Assembly (NCBI RefSeq): GCF_004365175.1
Contig: NZ_SOCE01000001.1
Coordinates: forward strand, 5,489,098-5,553,097
Length of the DNA stretch: 64,000 nucleotides
Reading direction: 5' to 3'
Source of the DNA: Kribbella voronezhensis
Lineage (GTDB): Bacteria > Actinomycetota > Actinomycetes > Propionibacteriales > Kribbellaceae
The notes below the pieces were generated by a model that saw nothing but the letters and a program-made list of their open reading frames with translations, was not told the DNA's origin and did no database searches. This document shows, in pieces, positions 17,327 through 26,188 of the stretch. Every line of letters starts with the position of its first letter. Within the stretch, counting starts at the first letter, position 1. A program made the translations under genes and the position numbers.

Positions 17327-20300
17327 ATGATCGGTGGGTCCGGAAGAAGGAAGACGGCTCTGCTGGCCGCGTTGACGACGCTGGTGATGCTGCCGGTGCC
17401 TGTCGCGGCCGCGCAGCAGTCGGCCGGCGGTTCCGCCGAGGCTTCGTCAGCGCGAACCGAGCCGGACGATGCGGCAGCGGAAGCCAGGAAGTCCGGTCAT
17501 GACGTCGAGTTGACGGCTCTGCGGTCCGAGACCAGTCAGGTGTTCGTCCAGCCGTCGGGTGAGCATCGCCTGGAGCAGTACGCCTATCCGGTTCGTGCCC
17601 GCAAAGGCACCGGCTGGTCCCCGATCGACACCACGCTGCGGGTCGGGGCGGATGGAACCGTCCGGCCCGTGGCGGTCGCAATGGATCTGAGCCTGTCCGC
17701 CGGCGGCTCCGGCCCACTTGTTGCCCTCGGTCAAGGGGCGGCTCAGGTCAGGATGGGGTGGCAGGGAAAGCTGCCGAAGCCGGTGCTGTCCGGCGACACA
17801 GCCACCTACCGCGCTGTGCTGCCTGGTGTCGATCTCCTGGTCCGGGCAACCTCCACCGGCTTCAGCGAAGTGCTGGCGGTGAAGGATCGCTCGGCCGCGA
17901 TGAATCCGGCGCTGCGGCAGATCCGGTTCCCCGTGTCGGCCGGCGCCGGGCTCCGGCTCGCGACCGGAGGCGACGGCACCACCACGGCCAAGGACGCCCA
18001 CGGGCGGGTCGTGTTCACAGCAGGCGGGGCGATGATGTGGGACAGCACGGCCCGGGGAACAGCGACGGCGATGAGTGGATCGAGCGGATCCCGGCAGGCG
18101 CGGATGGCGACCTCCCTGGCCGGCGGTGCCTTGGTGATCAAGCCGGACCAGGGTCTGCTGACCTCGCCGACGGCCCGGTTCCCGCTCTATCTGGATCCGT
18201 CGATGACCAGCGGTGAGTATCGGTGGACGCACGTCAACCGGGCCCACACGGACACGTCGTACTGGAACTACGACCGCGACGAGGGAGCCAAGGTCGGCAA
18301 CGCCTGGGACGACCCGGGCAACAACATGTACCGGTCGCTGTTCCAGTTCTCGACCGAGCAGATCAGTGGCGCGCAGGTGATCGGTGCCTCCTTCGACATC
18401 GTGCTCGACCACAGCCCGACCGGCACCTCGACACCGACCAGGTTGTGGCAGACGAAGGAGATCGACCCGGCCGTTCCGCTGCGCTGGATGGACACCGAGC
18501 AGAACGGGTTCTGGATCAGGTACCTGAACGCAGAGGCCTCCGGGCATGCGCGGACCAATGCCGGCGAGCCGGACATGACGATGGCCTTCAGTTCGGACGA
18601 CCTGAAAGCCCAGGCGCAGGTCATCGCCACGGCGCGCACCGGATTCATGACGCTCGGCCTGCGCGCGCCGAACGAGGAGGACGAGAGCCAGTGGAAGAGG
18701 TTCCACGCCGAGACGGCCAGGCTCGTCGTGGTCTACAACAACGCGCCGCTCGCGCCGGCGAAGGTGAACTTCGACCGGCCGCTGCCCTGCGGGACGGCGA
18801 CCGCGCCGACCATGGTCGGCACGACCAGACCCTCCTTCGCCGCGGTGGCCACCGATCCCGACGGGGACAACCTGGTCAGCCGGCTGCTGATCCGGCGCGC
18901 CTCGGACGATCAACTCGTCTACCAGTCGGACGCGGGCTCGACGAACAGCGGTGCGGCGTTCGCCTGGCCGCAGGTGCCGTCGGGAGCGCTGACAGACGGC
19001 ATGCCGTACTACTTCACCGCGCGCAGCGACGACAAGGTCGACGGGGACGGCATCGACGCCGGGCCGGAAAGCGGCAGGTGCTACTTCAGCATCGACTCGG
19101 TCAAACCGGCCCGTCCGGTGATGTCGTCGACGGACTTCCCCGACGGCAGCCCGGCCATCCCGGTGGGGACGCCCGGCATCATCACCCTGCGGCCCGCAGC
19201 GAGCGACACGGATGTCGCAGAATTCCTCTACGGTTTCGACTCGGGCAAGGTCTCGCTCCGGATCAAGGCCGGCGCGGACGGTACGGCGCGGTTGCCGGTG
19301 ACGCTGTGGCCGGACACACCCGGCGGAGCGCGCACGAAACGTCTCTACGTCAAGGCCGTCGACCGCGCCGGCAACGTCGGTCCGGTGACGCCCGCCCGTG
19401 ATCTGAGCGCCTTGCCCGGACCGGCGCAGGTGCCCCATGTGCGAGGTGACGTGAACGGCGACGGTCGTGCCGACGTGACCACGATCGTTGATCAGGGCAA
19501 CGGGCGGACCGCGGTCTGGAACGTGCCGTCGTCGTCGAGCGGCTTCTTCACCGGCAGTATGGCGTGGGACTCGGGGGCCAACGGCGGGTTCCCGTTGTAC
19601 CGCACCAAGCCCGTGCAGGGAGACTTCGACGGGGACGGCCGCACGGATCTCGTCCTGTTCCGCGAGGAGGCCGGCCATCGGATCGGGCTCTACAGCCTGA
19701 AGACCGACGGCAACCGGTTCGACGCAGCGTCGGATCCCTTGTGGAACAGCGGGACGGCAGGGTGGCCGTTGAGTTCCGCGCGGGTGATCTCAGGTGATGT
19801 CAACGCGGATCAGTCGACCGACATCGTGGTCCAGTTGAACAACGGCAACGGTACCTGGAAGGCGCTGGTCTTCCTCGGCGGCCATCTCGGCAGCCCGGTC
19901 GAGTGGCTGAGCTCGCCGTCCGTCGGCGGCGACTGGAGCCAGACCACACCGCTGCTGGCCGACGTGGACGGTGACGGCAGGAGCGATCTGGTCAGCATGC
20001 GCAACGCCGGCGGCTGCCGGACCGTGACCGAGGTCTACCGATCGAGCGGTACGGCGTTCGCGTCCACGCCGGCGATCCTGCTCGACAGCGGTCCGGGCGG
20101 CTACTGCTGGGACCGGAGTAAGCCGGCGGTCGGCGATGTGGACGGCGACGGGAAGGACGATCTTGTCGCAATGTACGACACGTCCGCGGCGACGGCCGGG
20201 ATGTCGGTGAAGATCTTCCGCTCGACCGGGAGCGCGCTGGTGACGACGGACGGCTGGAGCGACACCGGTCGCTTCGATCCGGTGAAGACGACCCTGGTGG

Positions 20301-21394
20301 TGGGCGACTTCACGCTGGACCGTAAGGCGGACGTCGGACTGGTCAGTGCCCTGGACGGCGGCGGGCGCGAAGTGTTCTCGCTGGTATCGAACGGAACCGG
20401 GTTCGCGGCGCCGGTGAGCGGCTGGCGGGAGGCAGCGGTCGGTGCGGTCACCGGGCCGAAGTTCGCGATCGAGAACCGGACCTACGAACTGGTGTCCAGG
20501 AGCAGCGGGCGCTGTCTGGAAATCGCTGGTGCGAGTCAGGCGATCACCGAGGTCGCTCAGCAGTGGGACTGCTTCGGTGGGTTGCATCAGCGCTTCCGGC
20601 TGGATCAGGTCGCGGGGACGGAACAGTACGAGGCGCACACCGTCCACGCGAACGGCTCCACCCGCGACGGCAAAGCGCGGTGCCTGGACGTGCAGGATCG
20701 CAACACCGGCGAGAACGTGACCGTCTTCCAGTACACCTGCAACGGAACGTCGAACCAGCAGTTGCTGCTCGACTATGTGGAAGGCAGTAGTTACGACACC
20801 GTAGTGCGGCTGAAGTTCGCCCACAGCGGCAAGTGCGGCGGTATTGCGGGCGGCGACACCGCCAACGGCGCGAAGTTCGTCCAGCAATCCTGTACGAGCG
20901 CCACAAGTCAGCAGTGGTATCTCCGGCCGGCCCTGAACACTCCACAGCTGGACGGCCGGTACCGGATTCAGACGGTGATGCCGAAGCCGCCCGGCGTGAC
21001 CGAGCCGTTCGTGCTGGACGTCAAGGACTGCAATCCGGCCCTCGGGCTGCGGACCTGGGACTGGATCCCGTCCAGTGGGTGCCAGAAATGGAACATCAAG
21101 CCGCTCGGTGACGACGTCTACCAGATCACCAACGCCAACGATGGCCAGGCACTGGACGTGGACGGTTGCTCGCCGAACAAGGAAGCGCCGGTGATCGAGC
21201 TCGCGGTGAACGGTGATGACGATTGCCAACGGTGGCGGGTGGAGCCGGCGGCTGATGGGAGTTACAGCATTCAGCAGGTGAAGACCGGGTATTCGCTCGA
21301 CATTCCTGGCTGTTCGGACCAGAAGGTGGATCACCTGATCACCTGGTCGTACTGGAACGGTCCGTGTCAGCGCTGGAAGCTCGACAAGTTCTGA
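17327..21394 (+). CDS. Secreted FG-GAP repeat and double ricin-lectin protein
   Basis: A 1355-residue secreted protein. The signal peptide spans about 1-35 (TALLAALTTLVMLPVPVAAAQQ). The N-terminal third resembles the module that precedes DNRLRE/LamG-type domains in large actinobacterial wall proteins (YPVRARKGTGWSPIDTTLR). A DNRLRE-like region follows at about 290-470 (SLFQFSTEQISGAQVIGASF), then Fn3-like segments. FG-GAP/VCBS repeats lie at about 705-1030 (DVNGDGRADV, DFDGDGRTDL, DVDGDGRSDL, DVDGDGKDDL). Two ricin-type beta-trefoil lectins occupy about 1044-1200 and 1208-1355. ATG 17327 is two bases after the RHS stop; GTG 17318 and TTG 17321 are alternatives. It probably binds carbohydrate and may present or anchor the RHS protein. 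Confidence 0.85.
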   Translation: MIGGSGRRKTALLAALTTLVMLPVPVAAAQQSAGGSAEASSARTEPDDAAAEARKSGHDVELTALRSETSQVFVQPSGEHRLEQYAYPVRARKGTGWSPIDTTLRVGADGTVRPVAVAMDLSLSAGGSGPLVALGQGAAQVRMGWQGKLPKPVLSGDTATYRAVLPGVDLLVRATSTGFSEVLAVKDRSAAMNPALRQIRFPVSAGAGLRLATGGDGTTTAKDAHGRVVFTAGGAMMWDSTARGTATAMSGSSGSRQARMATSLAGGALVIKPDQGLLTSPTARFPLYLDPSMTSGEYRWTHVNRAHTDTSYWNYDRDEGAKVGNAWDDPGNNMYRSLFQFSTEQISGAQVIGASFDIVLDHSPTGTSTPTRLWQTKEIDPAVPLRWMDTEQNGFWIRYLNAEASGHARTNAGEPDMTMAFSSDDLKAQAQVIATARTGFMTLGLRAPNEEDESQWKRFHAETARLVVVYNNAPLAPAKVNFDRPLPCGTATAPTMVGTTRPSFAAVATDPDGDNLVSRLLIRRASDDQLVYQSDAGSTNSGAAFAWPQVPSGALTDGMPYYFTARSDDKVDGDGIDAGPESGRCYFSIDSVKPARPVMSSTDFPDGSPAIPVGTPGIITLRPAASDTDVAEFLYGFDSGKVSLRIKAGADGTARLPVTLWPDTPGGARTKRLYVKAVDRAGNVGPVTPARDLSALPGPAQVPHVRGDVNGDGRADVTTIVDQGNGRTAVWNVPSSSSGFFTGSMAWDSGANGGFPLYRTKPVQGDFDGDGRTDLVLFREEAGHRIGLYSLKTDGNRFDAASDPLWNSGTAGWPLSSARVISGDVNADQSTDIVVQLNNGNGTWKALVFLGGHLGSPVEWLSSPSVGGDWSQTTPLLADVDGDGRSDLVSMRNAGGCRTVTEVYRSSGTAFASTPAILLDSGPGGYCWDRSKPAVGDVDGDGKDDLVAMYDTSAATAGMSVKIFRSTGSALVTTDGWSDTGRFDPVKTTLVVGDFTLDRKADVGLVSALDGGGREVFSLVSNGTGFAAPVSGWREAAVGAVTGPKFAIENRTYELVSRSSGRCLEIAGASQAITEVAQQWDCFGGLHQRFRLDQVAGTEQYEAHTVHANGSTRDGKARCLDVQDRNTGENVTVFQYTCNGTSNQQLLLDYVEGSSYDTVVRLKFAHSGKCGGIAGGDTANGAKFVQQSCTSATSQQWYLRPALNTPQLDGRYRIQTVMPKPPGVTEPFVLDVKDCNPALGLRTWDWIPSSGCQKWNIKPLGDDVYQITNANDGQALDVDGCSPNKEAPVIELAVNGDDDCQRWRVEPAADGSYSIQQVKTGYSLDIPGCSDQKVDHLITWSYWNGPCQRWKLDKF

Positions 21395-21406
21395 TCGGAG
21401 GTCGGG

Positions 21407-22237
21407 ATGCTCGGGTGGCGGAGGATCTTCGGTGCTGGGTTGATGGTCGCGGCTGTGGTGGGCGGGGGCGCGCAGTGGCCGGTGACGGGGGCCGCGGCTG
21501 CGGAGACCGTGGTACAGGAGGTCAGGCCGGACACGATCCGCAACCCGGTCCGGGAGGGTGCGGCCGATCCGTGGATGGTGTTTGCTGAGGGCAACTATCA
21601 TCTGCTCTACACCCACGGCGACAAGCTGGTCGGGGTGTCGGCGCCTTCGGTGGCCGGGCTGGCTTCGGCTGCTCAGCAGACGTTGTGGACACCGCAACCA
21701 GGTCAGGCGTGCTGCAATCTCTGGGCGCCGGAGATCCATCAGCTGGACGGGAAGTGGTACCTCTACTTCACGGCCGACAACGGTACCGACTCCCAGCACC
21801 GGATGTTCGTGCTGGAGTCGGACCATCCGATGGGGCCGTATGTCTTCAAGGCCAAGCTGGACACCGGTGACTTCCACTCGATCGACGGCACCGTCCTGAA
21901 GGTGCCCGACGGACGGTTGTTCCACGTCTGGTCGAGCGGACGGCCCGACGGTGACGGCTCGTACCGGCTGACAGCCAACCACAGCGGCAAGGCGCTCGAC
22001 GTGGCCGGCTGCTCGGCGGCCAACAACGCCGACGTGATCCAGTGGCCGTACTGGGGTGGCAGTTGCCAGCAGTGGTACCTCGACGCCCTCAGCGGTGGCT
22101 ACTACAAGGTGACGTCGAAGGTCGGCGGCCGAACCCTCGAGGTGAGCGGTTGCTCGACCGCAGCCGGTGCCGACGTGCGGGTCTGGCCCTATTGGCAGGG
22201 CGACTGCCAGAAGTGGAAGCTGGAGAAGGTCGGCTGA
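21407..22237 (+). CDS. Truncated GH43-like domain fused to ricin-type lectin
   Basis: A 276-residue secreted protein with a signal peptide (about 1-33), a partial GH43 five-bladed propeller (about 45-178) and a ricin-type lectin with two QxW repeats (about 185-276, QQW and QKW). The GH43 catalytic base Asp (REGAADPWMVF, D54) and pKa-modulating Asp (HSIDGTVLK, D160) are present. The chain passes from VWSSGRPDGDGS straight into lectin, so about half the usual 300-residue catalytic domain, including the general-acid Glu, is missing. It is probably catalytically dead but may still bind sugar. GGAGG sits six bases before the ATG, 12 bases after the upstream stop, so it is in the RHS operon. Confidence 0.8.
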   Translation: MLGWRRIFGAGLMVAAVVGGGAQWPVTGAAAAETVVQEVRPDTIRNPVREGAADPWMVFAEGNYHLLYTHGDKLVGVSAPSVAGLASAAQQTLWTPQPGQACCNLWAPEIHQLDGKWYLYFTADNGTDSQHRMFVLESDHPMGPYVFKAKLDTGDFHSIDGTVLKVPDGRLFHVWSSGRPDGDGSYRLTANHSGKALDVAGCSAANNADVIQWPYWGGSCQQWYLDALSGGYYKVTSKVGGRTLEVSGCSTAAGADVRVWPYWQGDCQKWKLEKVG

Positions 22238-22243
22238 CCACGG

Positions 22244-23263
22244 TCAGCTGAGGAGATCGACGAGGGCGTCGCCGCGGGGAGTGCGCTGAATGCGGACCTC
22301 GCGGCCGACGCGTTGCCGGACCACCAGGCCGGCCGACGCGAGCTGAGTGCAGTGGTACGTCGCGGTGCTCGGCCCGGCGTCCAGGTGCTCGGCCACGCCG
22401 CCCATGCTGTTGGGACGGTCCAGTGCCCGCAGGATCGCGGCACGGATCGGCCCGAGCAGCAGGCTCAAGCTGTCGGTGGCCGTGGCGACCGAGCGGGTGC
22501 CTAGTCGCTCCAGCCCGGGCACGGGATAGCCGAGCCACGCTCGATCGGGCTCGTCGAGGTTGAAGACCGACGCGGCGGAGCCGGAGACCAGCGGCACCAG
22601 GACCAGCGGGCGGTCCGCGAGCTCGACCCGGTACGGATGGCGGTCGGACAGGTAGAGCGTCTCGTCGGCGTACCGGACCCTTGTGCTCAGGTTCGACAGC
22701 AGTACGTCCAGGCCGCCGGTGACGACGGCGGCGCCGATTCGCTCGGCCTCGCGGGTCCGGAGAGCGGTGGACTGCTGCCAGATCGGCGCGTACGCCTTCC
22801 AGGCCGCGGTCAGCACCTTCACGTACAGACTGGTCCACTGTCTCGGTCTGCGCAGCGCCCCTCGCCACGGCAGCGGTGGCTCTCCCGGCGTCAGCTCTTC
22901 GACCCCTTGGCTCAGGTCGTCGGGGGAAAGGTCGGCCACCCGGGTGAGCTGGTCCTGCACCGGAGAGCCGTCGATGCCCAGCGGGGTCAGGCAAGCAGGC
23001 AGCAGCGCGCGAGTGCGGTCGAACATCGGTGTCACGGCCTGCGCGGCGTCGGCGGGCAGCGCACGGCGTACGGTCCGGATCCACTCCGGGGCGATGCCTT
23101 GCCGGGGGCCGCCGAGCGCGTCGACGACCAGCGAGACCAGGCTGGCCATCGGAGCCGGCGCGACCGCGACGCGGACTCTGTCGAGGCCGCCCAGGAACAG
23201 TTCGGTGTGCCGTGGACTGTGGGTCTGCAGTGCGAGCCCCGCTTGCCCGGATTGCACCGTCAT
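22244..23263 (-). CDS. ArsR-like winged-helix transcriptional regulator (DUF5937 type)
   Basis: A 339-residue regulator with a long N-terminal effector or dimerisation region (DUF5937-like) and a C-terminal winged helix. The DNA-binding part reads GPIRAAILRALDRPNSMGGVAEHLDAGPSTATYHCTQLASAGLV, followed by the wing RVGREVRIQRTPRGDALVDLL. This order (regulatory domain first, HTH last) is common in actinobacterial proteins of this group. ATG 23263 is used; a later ATG at codon 39 is less likely because it cuts the conserved region. Seven bases separate its stop from the convergent GH43-lectin gene. A GntR-type palindrome sits about 28 bases upstream of the start. Confidence 0.8.
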   Translation of the reverse strand: MTVQSGQAGLALQTHSPRHTELFLGGLDRVRVAVAPAPMASLVSLVVDALGGPRQGIAPEWIRTVRRALPADAAQAVTPMFDRTRALLPACLTPLGIDGSPVQDQLTRVADLSPDDLSQGVEELTPGEPPLPWRGALRRPRQWTSLYVKVLTAAWKAYAPIWQQSTALRTREAERIGAAVVTGGLDVLLSNLSTRVRYADETLYLSDRHPYRVELADRPLVLVPLVSGSAASVFNLDEPDRAWLGYPVPGLERLGTRSVATATDSLSLLLGPIRAAILRALDRPNSMGGVAEHLDAGPSTATYHCTQLASAGLVVRQRVGREVRIQRTPRGDALVDLLS

Positions 23264-23290
23264 GGGGTGGTGGCCCTCCCACTCGGAATC

Positions 23291-23306
23291 ACTTGTCTAG
23301 ACCAGA
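23291..23306. promoter_or_regulatory. GntR/HutC-type (dre-like) palindrome
   Basis: ACTTGTCTAGACCAGA matches the Streptomyces DasR-responsive element ACTGGTCTAGACCAGT at 14 of 16 positions, with the GTCTAGAC core intact. It lies about 28 bases upstream of the winged-helix gene, where it could overlap the promoter. DasR senses amino-sugar phosphates in Streptomyces. Which GntR protein acts here is unknown and none is encoded in the window. Confidence 0.5.
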
Positions 23307-23457
23307 TTAGTCGCCGCCGGGGCCACTACAGGTCACGATAAGAGGCCGTCCAGTCCTTTTCGATCGTCGTCAAAAGGATTGACAGCACGCCCGGCCGAGC
23401 AGGGTGTGAGGGGTCGCCGAAGGGCCGGCCGTGGCAGGCCGGAGCGGACGGAGTCGG

Positions 23458-24315
23458 TCAGCGCTTGTGGAAGAAGTCGACCAGGATCCGGGCGGTCGCG
23501 GCCGGCTGGTCGATCGCGGGGGAGTGGCCCGCGGACGGAATCACCTGCGCCTGTACGCCGAGCGCCTCGGCCATCGCCTCCTGGACGGGCAGCGGCCAGC
23601 CGTCGTCGGTCTCGCCGTACACGACCTGCGCGCGGACGCCCGACTTGGCCAACTGGTCGGTCCGGTCGTCGGTGTCCAGCAGCCGCTTGGTGATCTCGGC
23701 CAGCCCGATCGGGGCATTGCCGGTGAAGCGCTTGCGCAGGAAGGCAGCCACGTCTCCGGCCGGTGCGACGTACGTCGGTTGCTTGCTGTCGTGGTCCAGT
23801 TTCAGGTCGTAGACCTGCTCGATCGGCAGGTTCTCCAGACCGAAGGCGAGCATCTGCAAGCCCTGCCGCGTCACCTCGTCGCTGAAAGCGGCCGGACCCG
23901 AGCACAGCAGCGTGATGCTGGAGAACACCGTGGGATCGGTGAGCACGGCTTCGCGCGCGACCAGACCGCCGAACGAGTGCCCGACCAGTTGACTGTAGCC
24001 ACCGAGCGCCTTGCTCATCGCGACCACGTCCGCGCCGAACTCCGCCAGTGTGTACGCCGACGGGTCGGCCGGCCCGGGCGTCTCGTACTGGCCGCGCAGG
24101 TCCACGGCGACCGTGATCCACCCGTACCGCGCGAGGTGGTGCACCAGTGGGGTGAAGTCCTCCTTGCTGCCGGTCCACCCGGGGATCAGCAGCACCGTGC
24201 CGAGCGGCGTACCGACATCCGGGCGCGCCTGCAAGGTGGCGAAGCTGCCACGGTCGGTCTCGAGGGTTGCGGGGTGCACGCCATCGGGCAACGTCAGTGT
24301 GCGCGGAGTACTCAC
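23458..24315 (-). CDS. Alpha/beta hydrolase
   Basis: A 285-residue alpha/beta hydrolase of the general MhpC-like group. Visible motifs are LIPGWTGSKEDF (oxyanion-hole region), VDLRGQYET, the nucleophile elbow VGHSFGGLVA, an acid in QVVYGETDDGWP and the histidine in IPSAGHSPAID. GTG 24315 is chosen because conserved sequence begins there; the frame stays open further upstream but runs antisense to the ParA gene with Arg/Pro-rich composition. Only 47 bases separate it from the divergent ParA start, so both promoters are compact and perhaps leaderless. The substrate is unknown. Confidence 0.8.
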   Translation of the reverse strand: MSTPRTLTLPDGVHPATLETDRGSFATLQARPDVGTPLGTVLLIPGWTGSKEDFTPLVHHLARYGWITVAVDLRGQYETPGPADPSAYTLAEFGADVVAMSKALGGYSQLVGHSFGGLVAREAVLTDPTVFSSITLLCSGPAAFSDEVTRQGLQMLAFGLENLPIEQVYDLKLDHDSKQPTYVAPAGDVAAFLRKRFTGNAPIGLAEITKRLLDTDDRTDQLAKSGVRAQVVYGETDDGWPLPVQEAMAEALGVQAQVIPSAGHSPAIDQPAATARILVDFFHKR

Positions 24316-24362
24316 GAACCCAACGGTAACCGGTCGGCGGATCGGGGCGTTCGTACGGCACA

Positions 24363-25121
24363 ATGGCTCGGGTGCCTCGCACACTCGCGGTTGCCAACCA
24401 GAAGGGCGGCGTGGCCAAGACGACCACGGTTGCCTCACTCGGAGCTGCCCTGGCGGAACTCGGTCAGCGCGTGCTGCTGGTCGACCTCGATCCCCAGGCC
24501 TGCCTGACGTTCTCCCTCGGTATCGATCCCGAGGACCTGGACAAGTCGATCCACCATGTCCTGCTCGGCTCGGTGAAGTCGCGGGACGTGCTGGTCGAGA
24601 CCGGCGAAGGCCCGGACCTCTTGCCGGCCACGATCGAACTGGCGACGGCCGACGTCCGGCTGGCGGCCGAGAGCGGACCGGAGCACCTCGTCCGTACTGC
24701 GCTGCGCCCGCTGCGATCGGCGTACGACTGGATTCTGATCGACTGCCCACCGACCCTCGGGCTGCTCACGGTGAACGGGTTGTCGGCGGCGTCCGACGTA
24801 CTGATTCCCTTGCAGTGCGAGACTCTTGCGCATCGCGGCGTCGGCCAGTTGCTCGACACCATCCACGATGTCCAGCAGTTGACCAACCCGGGCCTGCGGA
24901 TCCTCGGCGTACTCCCGACCCTGTACGACGGCCGGACGACGCACGCCCGCGCTGTGCTGGAGACGATCGCCGAGACGTACGAGCTGACCGTGCTGGCGCC
25001 GCCGATCCCGAAGTCGATCCGGTTCGCCGAGGCGCCCGCGATCGGTCGGACGGTCCTCTCGACCGCCTCCCGTACCGCGGGCGCCGACGCCTACCGCAAG
25101 CTGGCAGCCGGGCTTTTGTAG
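24363..25121 (+). CDS. ParA/Soj-family ATPase (orphan)
   Basis: A 252-residue MinD/ParA-type ATPase with the deviant Walker A NQKGGVAKTT near residues 12-21, the DLDPQA switch I, and LIDCPPTLGLL as Walker B. No parB or parS site is adjacent, so it is probably not the chromosomal partition ATPase. In Mycobacterium, as I recall, Rv3213c is a soj-like orphan in the same neighbourhood as the DEAD-box helicase, which fits the gene order here. ATG 24363 and a GTG three codons later are both possible starts. Its stop is six bases from the convergent lipoprotein stop. Confidence 0.85.
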   Translation: MARVPRTLAVANQKGGVAKTTTVASLGAALAELGQRVLLVDLDPQACLTFSLGIDPEDLDKSIHHVLLGSVKSRDVLVETGEGPDLLPATIELATADVRLAAESGPEHLVRTALRPLRSAYDWILIDCPPTLGLLTVNGLSAASDVLIPLQCETLAHRGVGQLLDTIHDVQQLTNPGLRILGVLPTLYDGRTTHARAVLETIAETYELTVLAPPIPKSIRFAEAPAIGRTVLSTASRTAGADAYRKLAAGLL

Positions 25122-25127
25122 TCCTGG

Positions 25128-26072
25128 TTACTCCGCCGGCGGCAGCGCGCCGGTAGCGGGGGCCGTCGCCGGCGTCCTGCGGAAGCGGTGGCGGTAGCGC
25201 CACAGCGGAATGCCGATCAGTGCGAAGACGACCAGGAACGGCAGCAGCGCGCCCAGTGCGGTGAGCAGTACGGTGACGGTCGCGGCGAACGCGTTCCAGC
25301 CGCCTTTCAGCCCGGCCAGGAATCCGGTCTCCTCTTTCTTGGGCGCCGGTGGCGCCTTGCCGGGCTCGGAGAGGACGAGGTTGAGCGTGGCGAGTTCGGT
25401 CTGGCCGGCCAGCGCCTTCTGCTTGGCCAGCAAGGCTTCCAGATCGGATTCGCGCCGGGTCAGCTCGGACTCGACCGACACGATCTCGCCGATCGTCGTG
25501 GCCTTCGCGAGCAAGGCCCGCATCCGCTCGAGGCCGGCCCGCTGGGTGGAGATCCTGCTCGCGACGTCGACGACGGCCTCGGTCGCGTCGGTGGACTCCT
25601 GGTGAATCGCGGTCCGCTTGCCCAGCCCGGACAAGCGCTGGATCGCGGTCTCGTACTGCGCGGTCGGTACCTTCAGCGTCAGATTGGCCCGGGTGATCCC
25701 GCCGTCGAGGTCACTGCCGGAATCCTCGGTCACCACCTGGCCGTTGAGGCCGGTGACGATCCCGATCGCCTTCTGGCGTTGGGCATCCACGTCGTCGGCC
25801 TCGATACTGAGCGAGCCGGTCTTGATGATCGCCCGGGTCACCGTCGGCTGGTCGGCGGCGTTGCCACCGGATTTCGGTGCCGCGGGCACCTTGCCGTCCG
25901 CGGTCGCTCCGTCGGCCTGGGACTGTGCTTGCTCGGGCGCCACCGCGGAACCGCTGTCCGCCTTGCCAGAGCTCCTGTTGCCGCCTTCCCCGCTACAGCC
26001 GGACAGCAGGACGGCCGCGGTCAGGATCACTCCTGCTACCGCGGCCGTGAAACGCGTCCTCGTCATCGCCAC
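25128..26072 (-). CDS. DUF4349 lipoprotein with C-terminal membrane helix
   Basis: A 314-residue lipoprotein of the DUF4349 family. The signal reads FTAAVAGVILTAAVLLSGC, with the lipobox LSGC and lipidation Cys near residue 26. A low-complexity Gly/Ser/Ala linker follows, then the DUF4349 domain (RAIIKTGSLSIEADDV to ELATLNLVLSE) with a coiled-coil-prone stretch (GLERMRALLAKATTIGEIVSVESELTRRE given in family pattern). A membrane helix near the C-terminus (LLPFLVVFALIGIPLW) precedes a basic tail. The protein is therefore tethered at both ends of the outer domain. Function is unknown. A second ATG two codons in is equally possible. Confidence 0.85.
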   Translation of the reverse strand: MAMTRTRFTAAVAGVILTAAVLLSGCSGEGGNRSSGKADSGSAVAPEQAQSQADGATADGKVPAAPKSGGNAADQPTVTRAIIKTGSLSIEADDVDAQRQKAIGIVTGLNGQVVTEDSGSDLDGGITRANLTLKVPTAQYETAIQRLSGLGKRTAIHQESTDATEAVVDVASRISTQRAGLERMRALLAKATTIGEIVSVESELTRRESDLEALLAKQKALAGQTELATLNLVLSEPGKAPPAPKKEETGFLAGLKGGWNAFAATVTVLLTALGALLPFLVVFALIGIPLWRYRHRFRRTPATAPATGALPPAE

Positions 26073-26188
26073 ACCCTTCCCACCCGATGGTCACTGTGGA
26101 CCTAGGACGGGTGGGCGGGCGGCGTTCGTTGCGCGAGACCGGTCACCGTTCAGCCACGAACCGGTCTCGCTCCTGCTTCGGTACTGCG

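Noticed and set aside
13530..17717. A 1395-residue open frame on the minus strand opposite the RHS gene
   Set aside because: It is Arg/Val/Gly-rich with no recognisable motifs, lies antisense to a gene with clear RHS homology, and is explained by high GC in the third codon position.
24363..25121. ParA gene as marker of the replication origin
   Set aside because: There is no parB, parS cluster, dnaA, dnaN or gid gene nearby; orphan ParA genes are common in this position in actinobacteria.
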